Assembly (NCBI RefSeq): GCF_000372725.1
Contig: NW_005201287.1
Coordinates: forward strand, 984,272-1,048,271
Origin: Emiliania huxleyi CCMP1516
Taxonomy: Eukaryota > Haptophyta > Isochrysidales > Noelaerhabdaceae
Direction: 5' to 3'
Length of the DNA: 64,000 nucleotides
The notes under the pieces were generated by a model. It saw only the letters and a list, made by a program, of their open reading frames with translations. It was not told the origin of the DNA and did not search any database. Position 1 is the stretch's first letter. Every line of letters starts with the position of its first letter. The translations under genes and the position numbers were made by a program. Shown here one piece after another: positions 17,487 to 27,214 of this stretch.

Positions 17487-18260
17487 GATGTTGTGAGCCG
17501 AGAGCAGCGAGCGGAGTACTGTACTCCCCTCCATAGCCTAGAACAAGATCTTGGGGAGAGCCGTACGGGCGTGTCCCCCCGCCCTGCACGACCTTCGTGT
17601 GAGGAGTAATGGAAATCTCTGCGCAAGAACAGTAGATCGTGGGGGTAGAGTCAGTAGATTAAGACTGGAGATCCTAGCGGATCTCTCACACGGACACGCC
17701 CAAGTCTCGCCAGTAGATCCCTCCTGTCCGGTTCCCCATTCAAGACTAAAGAACGAAGATTGAGATTGTGGATTGCAGATCGCTGAGCAGCAACACGGGC
17801 CAAAATGTGGGAGATAGCGATAGGAGATAGAGAATGCAGATTGTAGATCCTAGCGCCCAGCCATCCGCCCCAGATGTGAGATCGAAGATTGAAAATGGAG
17901 GTCGTAGATTGCTGCCGGCGGCGACAGTGGCCAAGTAGAAGATTGGAGATCGGAGACGAGAGATGGTCAGTGTGAATGAATCCAAATTGCATCTCCTTGA
18001 AGGTTTGAGCCCCCCTCCTCCCCCGGGCCCCCGAATCGAGATTGGAGATTGGAGATTGGAGATGGAGATCGGAGATCTGACTGAATCCGGCCTAAGATGA
18101 CGACGTTGGGAGATTGGAGATTGAAGATGGAGATCGGAGTTCTGACTGGATCCCGGCCTTAGATGACGACGCTGTGGATTAGAGAGTATTGGAGATGGGG
18201 AGATCGGAGCCCACCCACCCCCTTAGTGGTGTTGATAGATGTTTTATAGATTTTTGTTTT
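17487..18260. repeat. degenerate GGAGATTGGAGAT minisatellite
   Basis: From about 17650, units such as GATTGGAGATCGGAG and GAAGATTGAGATTG recur. At 18036-18185 a larger unit of about 75 bp (from GGAGATTGGAGAT to CTAAGATGACGACG) is present twice in tandem. No gene is seen. Confidence 0.8.
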
Positions 18261-19560
18261 TTTCCTGTGGTCTGTGCGCGGACGGCCCGGGGAGCCTGCG
18301 GCGCCATTTTAATCTGCGCTCCTCTTCATGGCCTGCGGCGCCTGGCTTGAGCTTGGAGGTGTAAACGAGTCCGCCAGGGCGGTCTGCAAACACGGAGCGC
18401 GCTGCGCGCGCGGTCTACGGAGGGATGCGGGCAAGGCAGCGGGAGCGAGACAACAAGTATGCTAAGGTGCGAGACGGGAGCCATGCGACAAGTTGATTCT
18501 GGGTGGTGGTGATGGAGGTTGGGGGCTGGACAAACATGGAGGAAGAGGCTAGATGGAGGTCAGGTATCGTGGTCGAGTACGAGGGGTGGGGGGGGAGGGG
18601 GTTCAACCTGGTGACGGAGGACTGTGGGTCATCGCGGGAACGGGCCCGCCGGAGGCGCGCCCGGTAGATCCGGATGGCTTCACACCGGTGGGAGGCACCG
18701 AGGCGTCGCGGGGACGCTCTTCTGTTCAGTCGACGCTCGTCGTCCACTGAGAACTCAGTGGTTGTCACCACTTTGTATTCTTTAATATTAACCTTGCGAA
18801 CTCGTCCCCCCCGGCAGGGCTATGCAACTGTGACCAGTGTGTGCTGTCTACGCCTGAACCAGGTGTCAAATCTGCCGATGCGTGATCTGTGTGTGGGCCG
18901 CTCTGTGAGGGGTCCAGGCATTGTCCGACGGGTAGGGGGTCTGTGCCCGGGCGGTGTCCGGTGCGGAGTCTCTCTCTGATCCCGCCTGTGGTGTTGGGTG
19001 CGAGGTCGTGGAAGCTTCGATCCCAAGGGGGGGAGCTGATCCCACTCGGTAACCAACTCTCAGGGGCAGTAGGTGGGCGGGCTTCAAGCGCGCTCATCTC
19101 GAACGACAAGGCGTCGCTACGCGCGGTCTTCCGCGGGGGGAGCTTCGTCGACGGGTGCGGGAGCGCAGCGCAGACAGTGCTGCGGCGATGCCTCCGGCTG
19201 TTTGCGGCGGGCGGCTTGCTGCTCGCGGTGATGGCGAAAAACTCGTCTCGTGGCACACCAAGGGCTTAGGCTCTGTCGAGACGTGAGGCGTATGCGCCCA
19301 GGAGGGGAGGGTGCATGCGTAACGACGCTGCTAGAGATGCCTTTCGGGGCCCAGAGATAAAACTTCTGATGCCATGCGTGACCTAGTAGTGTCCCCAGCT
19401 ATGGGCGTGTCCACGTTGGAGCCAGGTGTGGTGTGGACGCGAGAATAGCTCCGCCGTTCATGGAGGCAACCGATGCGAGTCGACTGGTGTGTGTCGTCGT
19501 GGTTTCGTATCAAGAATTCTCTCTCTCTCTCTCTCTCGTCGGACACCGCTCTGAAACAAG
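18261..19560. other. spacer, no secure gene
   Basis: Frames at 18889-19269 (+) and 18765-19256 (-) overlap antiparallel. Neither has a recognisable domain, so I do not call a gene. A (CT)n microsatellite lies at about 19517-19537. Confidence 0.45.
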
Positions 19561-19830
19561 TACAAGAAAGTGAAAGAACAACACGGACAACCCAAAGGAG
19601 GGATGGGAGGACGGCGACGCCTTTAACACAGGATTGAAAAAGAAAGAAAGAAAGAAAACGGACAAGCCAAGGGAGGGATGGAGAAAGAAAGAAAGAAAGA
19701 AAACAGACAACCCAAGCGGGGAAAAAAGAAAGAAAGAAAGAAAACACAAAACCCAAGGGAGGGATGGGAGAACGGCACGCCGCCACCACACAGGGATTTT
19801 AAGGAGAGGAGTGTGGTGCGCTAGCCGTCG
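19561..19830 (+). repeat. tandem cluster of (GAAA)n / CCCAAGGGAGGGATGGG repeats
   Basis: Four head-to-tail units, each GAAAGAAAGAAAA plus ACAAGCC/ACAACCC plus AAGGGAGGGATGG. The last continues into ACGGCACGCCGCCACCACAC, AGGGATTTTAAGGAGAGGAG and TGGTGCGCTAGCCGTCG. The full last unit is repeated inverted at 14155-14270. Partial copies lie at 29555-29620, 43300-43370 (inverted) and 43752-43800. This is a non-coding dispersed family with SINE-like organisation (inference). Confidence 0.85.
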
Positions 19831-19905
19831 CCAGCGGGGAGGGATGGAGGACGGCATAGACGGGCCTTTTTTTAGCGGCGCCGACGCCAAAGTGCCCGCA
19901 CACAG

Positions 19906-21690
19906 ATGATGGTCGGCTCCGTCGCCGTCAAAATCGCTCGCGTGCCTGCCGACACAAGCCTTCTCTTCCCAACCAACGCCCGCCGGCTCACGCGCTTCAT
20001 GATGGAGGAGACGTACGGGGGTTGCCGGCCTCTCTCTGCGGCGTGGGCGCAGCGCGGTGTGCTGGACGCGACGGCAGACTCCGACTTCTACTCCCGGCTG
20101 GCCTACTACGAGTCGATGCGCACCGAGGGCCGTCCCCGTGGCAGCATCTTTCAAGCGCTCGCGGCGGACGGCTCCCTCTGTGGCTTTGCCGACGTCGGTG
20201 CTCACCTCTGGCTGCCGAACGATGGCGTGCACCGACTGCCTGATAGCGAGGATCTGCAGCGGCTCGCCTCCACCGGGATCGGCGCCGACGGCGCTCCAAA
20301 GACAGACGTGGTGTTGCGGCCATACGTCTCAAACCTGGTGGTGAGCTCCTCGCTGCGGCGGTGCGGGATCGGGCGCCGGCTGCTCGCGGCGTGTGAGGAG
20401 GAGGCGGCGCAGTGGGCGGCCGCCTGCGGCAGCGTCGGCGGCGGCGGCGGCGCGTGCGAGGAGGTCTGGCTCGAGGTTTCGGCCGCGAACTCAAACGCCC
20501 TGAGCTTCTACTCCTCGTGCGGCTTCCGCCAGGCGGGAAGCACTCGCGGCAGCGAGGTGCAGCGCGGCGAGGGAGGCTTCAGCATGGTGGACGTGGAGCG
20601 GCGGGTCCTGTGCAAGCCGCTCGCGAGGCTGCGCGGGGGACATGTGCATGTGCATGGAAAGGTACATGTGCGGGCTGCCCACGCGCGGGCAGCCGCCCCG
20701 GCGATGTGCGCGCCGCCTGCGCGGGTCCACCAGGCGTACACGGCAGAAGAAGACGCGTGGCTGTGGGAGCGGCGGCACGAGCCTGCGGCGGAGGTTGCGG
20801 CCGCGCTCGGCCGCGGCGAGAAGTCCGTCGTGGCCCGCCTCGCGCGCCTCCGGCTGCCCTCCACCTCCGGCCACGCGCGCCTCTTCCACGCGCGCGGAGG
20901 CCAGAGGGAGGGGGCGGGGGCGGAGGAGGAGCCGAGCAAGGGTGCTCCGCTCCGGCCGGCGCGAGACTGCCTGCAGCGGATCGCACACGACCCCTCGCTG
21001 CGCAGCTCCGACTTCAGCGTCGGCTACCGCGACCGCTTCCGCCCGGCGGCGCTCGAGGCGCCGTTCGACGCCCCGAACGAGGCGGTGCGCGGTGGGGAGC
21101 GGTCGCTCGTCTTTGCGCTGCCCGAGCACCGCATCGAGTTCATCAAGTACCGAAGGCGCGTCGTCTGGCACAAGGGCAGCCGCACCGACCTCGTATTCGG
21201 CTCGACGGGGCAGTGCCGCATCCAGGAGGTCGTGGCAACCTACGCGGAGTGGGAGGAGGACCGCGCCGCAGCGCTGCGCCGTGCGCGGGCTCGGGCTTCA
21301 CGAGCGCTCTCTCGATCGCTCGGCGGCAAGCCTGCTGGGAGGGAGGCCCTCGCTGCCTTTGGTCGGCGGGTGGGGCGCGTGAATGCCGGCGAGCTCACGG
21401 CCGCCGCCCTGGCGGAGGAGGCTCTCTCGCCCGCCTACTTTGGCGCCGACGGGGACGGCGGCGGCGGAGAGCCGAGCGCAGGGGGGGAGAATGCGCCAGT
21501 GGCGGCGGTGCTGGAGCTTGTCAGCACTCTGCCCGACGAGAGGGCGGCGTTGCGCGAGGAGCTCGAAGCGGAGCTCCGAGGGCGGATCGCGTCCAGCGCC
21601 GCGCGGGAGAGTCTGCGTGCGGCCCGCGAGGCGACCGTCAGTGCCAAGCAGGCGCTGGAGGGACGGCCTCCGCGGCCGAGTGCGCCCTGA
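19906..21690 (+). CDS. GNAT acetyltransferase - SANT/Myb - MJ1316 (DUF504) fusion
   Basis: 594 residues in one open frame. (1) GNAT domain, about 8-235: YVSNLVVSSSLRRCGIGRRL carries the acetyl-CoA loop RxxGxG (151-156), and NSNALSFYSSCGFRQAG is the usual end of the fold. (2) Myb/SANT-like helical domain, about 277-316: YTAEEDAWLWERRHE, then VAAALGRGEKSVVARLARL. (3) MJ1316/DUF504 domain, about 351-434: DCLQRIAHDPSLRSSDFSVG, YRDRF, LPEHRIEFIKY, VVWHK, RTDLVFGS. That domain is thought to recognise cyclic-phosphate RNA ends and occurs in archaeal and eukaryotic RNA proteins. (4) An Ala/Glu-rich helical tail. Histidines near 246-258 come from a CATGTGCATG palindrome and may be an unspliced small intron. 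A link between acetylation and RNA-end sensing is inferred. Confidence 0.85.
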   Translation: MMVGSVAVKIARVPADTSLLFPTNARRLTRFMMEETYGGCRPLSAAWAQRGVLDATADSDFYSRLAYYESMRTEGRPRGSIFQALAADGSLCGFADVGAHLWLPNDGVHRLPDSEDLQRLASTGIGADGAPKTDVVLRPYVSNLVVSSSLRRCGIGRRLLAACEEEAAQWAAACGSVGGGGGACEEVWLEVSAANSNALSFYSSCGFRQAGSTRGSEVQRGEGGFSMVDVERRVLCKPLARLRGGHVHVHGKVHVRAAHARAAAPAMCAPPARVHQAYTAEEDAWLWERRHEPAAEVAAALGRGEKSVVARLARLRLPSTSGHARLFHARGGQREGAGAEEEPSKGAPLRPARDCLQRIAHDPSLRSSDFSVGYRDRFRPAALEAPFDAPNEAVRGGERSLVFALPEHRIEFIKYRRRVVWHKGSRTDLVFGSTGQCRIQEVVATYAEWEEDRAAALRRARARASRALSRSLGGKPAGREALAAFGRRVGRVNAGELTAAALAEEALSPAYFGADGDGGGGEPSAGGENAPVAAVLELVSTLPDERAALREELEAELRGRIASSAARESLRAAREATVSAKQALEGRPPRPSAP

Positions 21691-21909
21691 TAACAAGTTG
21701 TGTTTACTTACACGTACCACGTCCCCTTGACTATGGCTTAGAGCCGTAAGGTCCCCACACTGTGGGTCCACGGCGATCTGTCGACCACGAAATCGGAAAT
21801 CGAGAAAAAAGCGGCGGCGGCCCACGGTTTGGAGATGGACGTCACACCCTCCACCGTCGAACCAACGCTATCTCTATGTGTACTGGCCACTACTTGTACT
21901 TGTGCACAA

Positions 21910-24642
21910 CTAGTCTGGCGCGCACAAGTCGAACTCGTTCGCGGCGCACCGACGCGCGAGCCATGCCCCGTCGAACACGCGCGACACGACCTCCACCGCG
22001 AGACCGTTGCGAGGCAGGTCCACGATCAGCGAGCACGTCCCCTCGTCCGGCCGCGACCGCACGGCAAAGGGCACGCCGTCTCCTCGAAGGACCCGCGCGA
22101 GCTCGGTCAGATTCCCGACTGAGAGCACCTCCCGGTGGTCGAGCCACTGGTCGTATGTGCCGTGCGTCAGGTCGCGCAGCGCCTCGACGTACTCGGCGAG
22201 TTGCGAGACGTTGAAGGGCACCGCCGGCCGCAGCCCGTCGGAGCTCACCCAGTCGGCGGTGTCGTAGCGCACCACGTGCCACTCGTGGCTGTCCGGCCAC
22301 TCCGCCCACGCCAGGGTCGTGCACGGCCCGTCCGCCATCGGCCCGCGGTGCTGCTGGACGGGCGAGCCGCCGAGGTAGCGGACGGCGAAGTCGATCGCCG
22401 CGCGCGGGTCGGCTCCCGCCATCGTCGTCTTGTTGGTGTCTGCGTCGCCGGGCGAGTATGCGACGCCGAGGTCGAGGCTCGGAAGAGGCGGGGCCGAGGC
22501 GCGCAGGCGCCGCCGGCGCTTGGGCGAGCAGAATTGGTCGGTGGAGGAGAAGCGCACGTGGCACGGCGGGAGGGCGGGCAGGTACCAGTCGCCGAGCACC
22601 TCGACAATGTGGCCCGTGCCTGGGATCGCGACGTAGATGGACTGGTACACGCCTGCGCTCTGGCCGGTGAAGAAGGGGACTCCGTCGCGCAGCAAGTCGG
22701 CTGCGATCAGGTCCGAGGGGCGGGCGTAGAAGCCGAGGTGGAAGTCGAAGTACTACGGCGGCGGCGGCGTCAGTGCCTTGCCGGGCGGATAGGCCGGCGG
22801 CAGAGGCGGCGGCGTGGGGGCGAGGCTGGGCGGGAGTGGCGGCGAGGGCGGCGGCGTGGGCGCCTTGCCTGGTTCCAGTGATGCCCAGTGTTGACGGACA
22901 GGTTGCCGAAGAGCAGCGTCATCGCGGCGGTGTGCGCGGCGGTGTCGTACGCCCCTCCAGGCTTGCGCGGGTTGGAGACGAAGCGGAGCTCGAGGCCGCC
23001 GCCGCGAAAGTCGGCGTGACGCGGCAGCCGCACGGACACCTCGCGCGGCGGGCGCTCGTCGGCTTTCCCAAGGCAGCGCGGCCGGCTGTCCGAGAGGAGG
23101 GTGGCGCCAAAGTAGCGTATTGCAAAGTCCGCAGACGACCTCGGGTCGATCGAGGCGTAAGAGTGGCCCTGCACTGTCGGCCAGGAGGGGCCGGGCCGGG
23201 AGGGGCCGCCGGCCGCCATCGACGGCGCGCGGCAGGCGAGCGGCAGCGCGGACGGAGCCCAGCCTGCGCGGGCGGCGGCGTCGCACAGACGAGCCACCCA
23301 CGCCTGCGAGCTGGCGAGGCCGGTGCAGTTGTACACGGCGCCTTCGTCGAGCACGCAAGCGGGCTTACCCTCGATGCTCATCGTGCACGACTTGCACGCC
23401 GTCTTCGGGCGGCTGCTGTGGTGGCCGCACAGCGTGTGCGTGCGAGCGACAGCCTCGGCGAGGAGCGTAGCGCCCTCGGCCCCGCGCACGCAGGCGTCGA
23501 TCGCATCGGCGGTGGCCGAAGGCACGCTGTAGCGCTGCAGGCAGGCGTGCGTGTTTCCCGGGATGCGGCTCGCGGCTGTGGTGTTGAAAGGGCGGCCGCC
23601 CTCGGCCTCGGCGGCGCAGCGCAGGAAGAGGAGCCAGTTCAGATGCGCGGGCAGGCCGCGGGTGTCCACGTCGACGTGCGACGGCCAGTGCTTGTGCGTG
23701 CAGAGCTGCGCCTTGTTGCCCACGCACTCGCTCTCTCCGTGGAGGCACGCGACGCCGCCGCCCGCCGTCCGCTCGCCGAGGAAAGAGAGCCTCACCTGCT
23801 CACCGCAACACGCCTGTGGGAGAGAGGCAGGGAGAGAGGGGGGAGAGAGGCAGGGAGAGAGTCTTGCCTCGACGAGTTCGCCCACTGCCTGCAGCACCGG
23901 CTCGAGCATCCGCTCGCACCTAATGGAGGAGCGGGCTCATTCACCGCTCGGCAAGAGAAGCAGCGCCGGCTCGCCGATCGCACCGGCTCGCATCGGGGCA
24001 CTTTGAGGCGACAAAGAGGTCGAGCGTGACGCGGCGCGGCGGCGGCGGCGGCGGCGGCAACAGCGGCGTGGGAGGCGCGGCCATCACAGCCATTGGCCGG
24101 GTCGGCGGCGCCACCGCGACGGGGATGGGTACGGCGATGGGTGGGCACTCTGGCTTAGGCCACGCGGGATCTTGGAATGCCTGCACCTCGAAGCGATAGC
24201 ACCCGAGGCCGTCTGCGAGCACGTCATAAAAGTTGAAGGCGTACACTGCGAAGCGGATCGAGTGGCCGGGCGCCGTCACGCGCACAACGCGCGGTCCGAG
24301 AGCGGTGAGATGCGAGTGCCAAGCGTCAACCTCTCGGGTGCCGGGAACGACGAGGGTGTACGTCACCGGAGGCGCGTCTTTCGAGCCTTCCGGGCCTTTC
24401 GGACACGTCGGCGCCGGGCGGCTGTCACACACGCCGAGGTAGTGGCTCGGAGCCGCGTGGAAGATGCGGCACAGCGAAGCTTGCTTGGTGCCGTTCACCT
24501 CTGCAAAGCCGAGCGACGTGAGGAAGTGTGCGCCGCTGGTGAGAGACGTAGCGTAGAACCAGGTGATTTGCTGGGAGACCTCCGGACGCGAGTCTGGTGT
24601 GGCGAGAGCGACAGCGAGGGCGAAGCCGAAGGCGGCTACCAT
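21910..24642 (-). CDS. secreted VOC - GILT thiol reductase - VOC - VOC fusion protein
   Basis: 832 residues from five exons: 24642-23984, 23919-23868, 23813-22869 and 22752-21910 (the 54-nt GC-AG intron 23867-23814 is in frame and could also be coding). Signal peptide MVAAFGFALAVALA. VOC/glyoxalase-like fold about 25-162 (ITWFYATSLTSGAHFLTSLG through GCYRFEVQAFQDP). Pro-rich linker about 163-203. GILT domain about 204-432, with active-site pair C215 and C221 (KCPDASRC) and the exact family signature CxHGxxECxxNxxxxC at 260-275 (CLHGESECVGNKAQLC). A second VOC domain is about 453-612 and a third about 645-825; the two share DPRxxxDFAxRYxG. Family knowledge: GILT reduces disulfides in acidic compartments. 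The multi-VOC fusion is unfamiliar to me. Confidence 0.88.
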
Positions 24643-25520
24643 ACACACACATGTGTATTCCGGCGAAAGAAGAATTCGCGCGGTTGAGGGAGAAACTCCC
24701 CCCCGGCAAATGATCGCAGTGGGCGTCAGAAGAGTCGTCCTTGCGCGAGGAGAGCTCGATAAACTCGAGTTGCCAAAATATGCCGCGAGGAGTTGGTTCT
24801 TGCACTTGTGCAAGATTGGGCGTCTTCTGCAGCAGTCCCTTTGTTTGATGGGAGGCCCCAGGGTGGGGGCCACCTTGAACCCCTGGCCAGGGATTCGAGC
24901 GGAGGGTGCCCCGGATTCATCTATCCGTAGGGCCCCGGTACATTCATTAGAACTGATCACTTTGCGCAGCAGCCGTCCCTTCGCCACTGGACGGCAGTGC
25001 GCTGCGCTGTCGCTCTGTCGAGCACGCTCTCGTGCTTCGTTGTGACGCGGGAGTAAAGTTGAGAAGCAGCCCTCGACGAGACGACCGGCGCCGCGATGCC
25101 GGACCTCACCGCCGCCGAGCTCAGCATTCCGGCCGAGCAGAACCCCGATCCCGCAAAATCACTGGTAATTCCTGTCGACTCAACAGTGGTATCCTCTACC
25201 CGGCGCTGCATTCCGTGGTCGGTGGTGAACAATCCGGCCTTCCTCAATCTGCCGCCCCTCCTCCTCCAGGGATGCAAGCGTCGTGGGTCCAGATTCCGCA
25301 GTGGGCCGCCATCAGTGGCCTTCTCCCGTTTTGTGAGCCCGATCCCGCTGTGGCCAGCTACTTTGATAGACTCAGCGTCCTGCGGCTGTCCATCTTGGCC
25401 GCGGCGTGGCGCCGCATCCTCGGTGCCTTGTCCGACCTTGGCGTATTCGCCACAGTGCACGTGGATGAGGACGCCTGGTCTCCATTGCGCTTTGTGCACT
25501 GGCGACGCTGCAACGGCGAC
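24643..25520 (+). other. spacer with a possible truncated gene
   Basis: The first part is upstream sequence of the GILT fusion. About 25096-25520 (+) has two frames that read like protein: MPDLTAAELSIPAEQNPDPA, and later WVQIPQWAAISGLLPFCEP with YFDRLSVLRLSILAAAWRR. They may be exons of a gene whose continuation is interrupted by the repeat copy starting at 25521. No family is recognised and the splice is not resolved. Confidence 0.25.
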
Positions 25521-26041
25521 GCTGCAGCGGCGGCGACGCTGCTGCGATGGGGTACTGTAGCCCTTAGCTGCTGGACAGCACCTTGTGCAGTGGCAATGTC
25601 CACTGACTCATGGCACCAGCCTTGTGAAAGGAGCGCCGCTGTGGTCAGTTGCGCTTTGTGCGCCGGTGGCGCTGCAGGGGCGACGACACTGCAGCGGCGA
25701 CGCTGCTGCGGTGCTGCGCCTGCACAGCACCTTTGAGCTTTGTGCACAGTGGCAATGACTCCCGGCACTTGATGTCCTCAAATGTCCACAGAGAGTATAC
25801 TGGTTGTGCTCAGGTTGTGCTACATCAACAGGGTGCAACTGGAGAGGCTGCAACTAAGGGATGAAACAGCTTTGCAACTGCTGCCCAAGTTTTGTTGATG
25901 GGCTGCAACTGCATCCTGCCACCTTGGACACCTCGACACCTCAGAGATGCCTCTTGACAACACTCGACACCCGCTCGACACCCTCGACACCCTCAACACC
26001 CTCGACACTCCTCGACACCCCTCGACACCCCTCGACACTAA
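25521..26041 (-). repeat. dispersed repeat, copy B (inverted relative to 4826-5338)
   Basis: Same order of parts as copy A, read on the minus strand, with the minisatellite end at 25925-26041 (CCTCGACAC units on the plus strand). Differences are scattered substitutions and small indels, indicating copies that diverged modestly after duplication. Its left edge cuts open frames at 25096-25520. Confidence 0.87.
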
Positions 26042-27214
26042 AAGCACTGAACAGTGCGCAGTGGATCACCATGTCGGTCGCGCCCTGCGAAAGGACAACC
26101 GTGGGCCGCGGATGCTTGCTCGGACGCGGCCCCGCCGCGCGAGTTGCAGGCCCGGAGGAGACCGACCCAGCTCATCCCCAGAGAGGCCATGCCAAGGGGT
26201 CAGCCCTTGATGTGGGTGGCTCTTTGGCCAAAACTTTTACGCATCATCTGGCCTACACTGTCTGACATGGCACATGGGGAAGACGCTGAAGGGGAGGAGG
26301 ATGGCCCTTGCCGCGGCTGTGGCGGCGACGGAGCGGATCCCCAGGCTCGGGAGGGGGCAGACGCGGCCCCACTGCCGAGCCACATCCTCTGCCGGCCCAG
26401 TACCAATGGGGCGAGGTACCGACCAAGATAGCGCACAGGATGGCCGCCGCCATCCCCCCCGGCATTGCTGGGTGCGGCCGCATGTGCGCGATTGCGGGGC
26501 CGCAGCGCTGGCGACTCCGCGGGCTTTTTTCTCTTCTCTGACGCGACCAACGCTTCTGGGTACGAGAGCCAGGACGCGCTCGCCCTCGCCGCGTCGGGCG
26601 CGGCATCGCAGTCGCTTTCGCCCGGCATCGGTTCGTGCTGCGTTTTCGACAGACGACAGACGGAGTGCCGCAGAGCAGCGAGCACACAGGCACACAGGGA
26701 GCCGACCGTGAGCGGCTCGTTCGGCTCGTCGGCTCGGCGGCGGCGACGTGGACGCGAGTTTGAACAGATGTTTTTCTTTTCTGAAGATGACAAGGCGGAT
26801 TTGAATCATGTAGTCCCCACAATCGCTGACGTGGGATCGCTTGTCATGTGAGAGAGTGCGTTGTGTTCTTGTTTCGTATCCCTTTCTCTTCCGTAGATGT
26901 ATGTATGTAGGAAGGTGAAGAACAGCCAGGCTCGGACTGGACACCAACGCGGTATGGGTGGACGCGAGACAGATGATGACGACACACGCACGAACGACAC
27001 ACAGACAGACACAAACAAGCTCACAAGACACACAGCCAGCTGGCTGCCACACACCCTGAGTTGGCGTACACATAACTCAAGGCCACATCCTCCCTGTCGC
27101 CCCCCCCAGCACTCCAAGGTGCCAAGAGAACAAACGTAGAGAAGAAAACGGGAAAAAAAAGCTCCAGAAAGAAACAGATCGGAATCACCGTGCTCCGGGC
27201 TCCGGCGCGCTCAC
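26042..27214. other. spacer; weak coding hints only
   Basis: A plus-strand frame at 26209-26340 (MWVALWPKLLRIIWPTLSDM, then a CRGCGG motif) and one at about 26540-26850 (ending SEDDKADLNHVVPTIADVG) could be exons of a small protein. I cannot join them or name a family. The last 200 bases contain (CA)n-rich sequence before the H-protein start. Confidence 0.3.

Noticed and set aside
18765..19269. Gene on either strand at 18.8-19.3 kb
   Set aside because: Both strands are open over the same span with no recognisable domain, so neither could be preferred.
22245..24029. Plus-strand frames opposite the GILT fusion
   Set aside because: Shadows of the minus-strand gene; no domain, Arg/Ala-rich.
24860..24930. 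tRNA-like GGATTCGAGCGGAGG word
   Set aside because: No matching acceptor stem or anticodon arm nearby.
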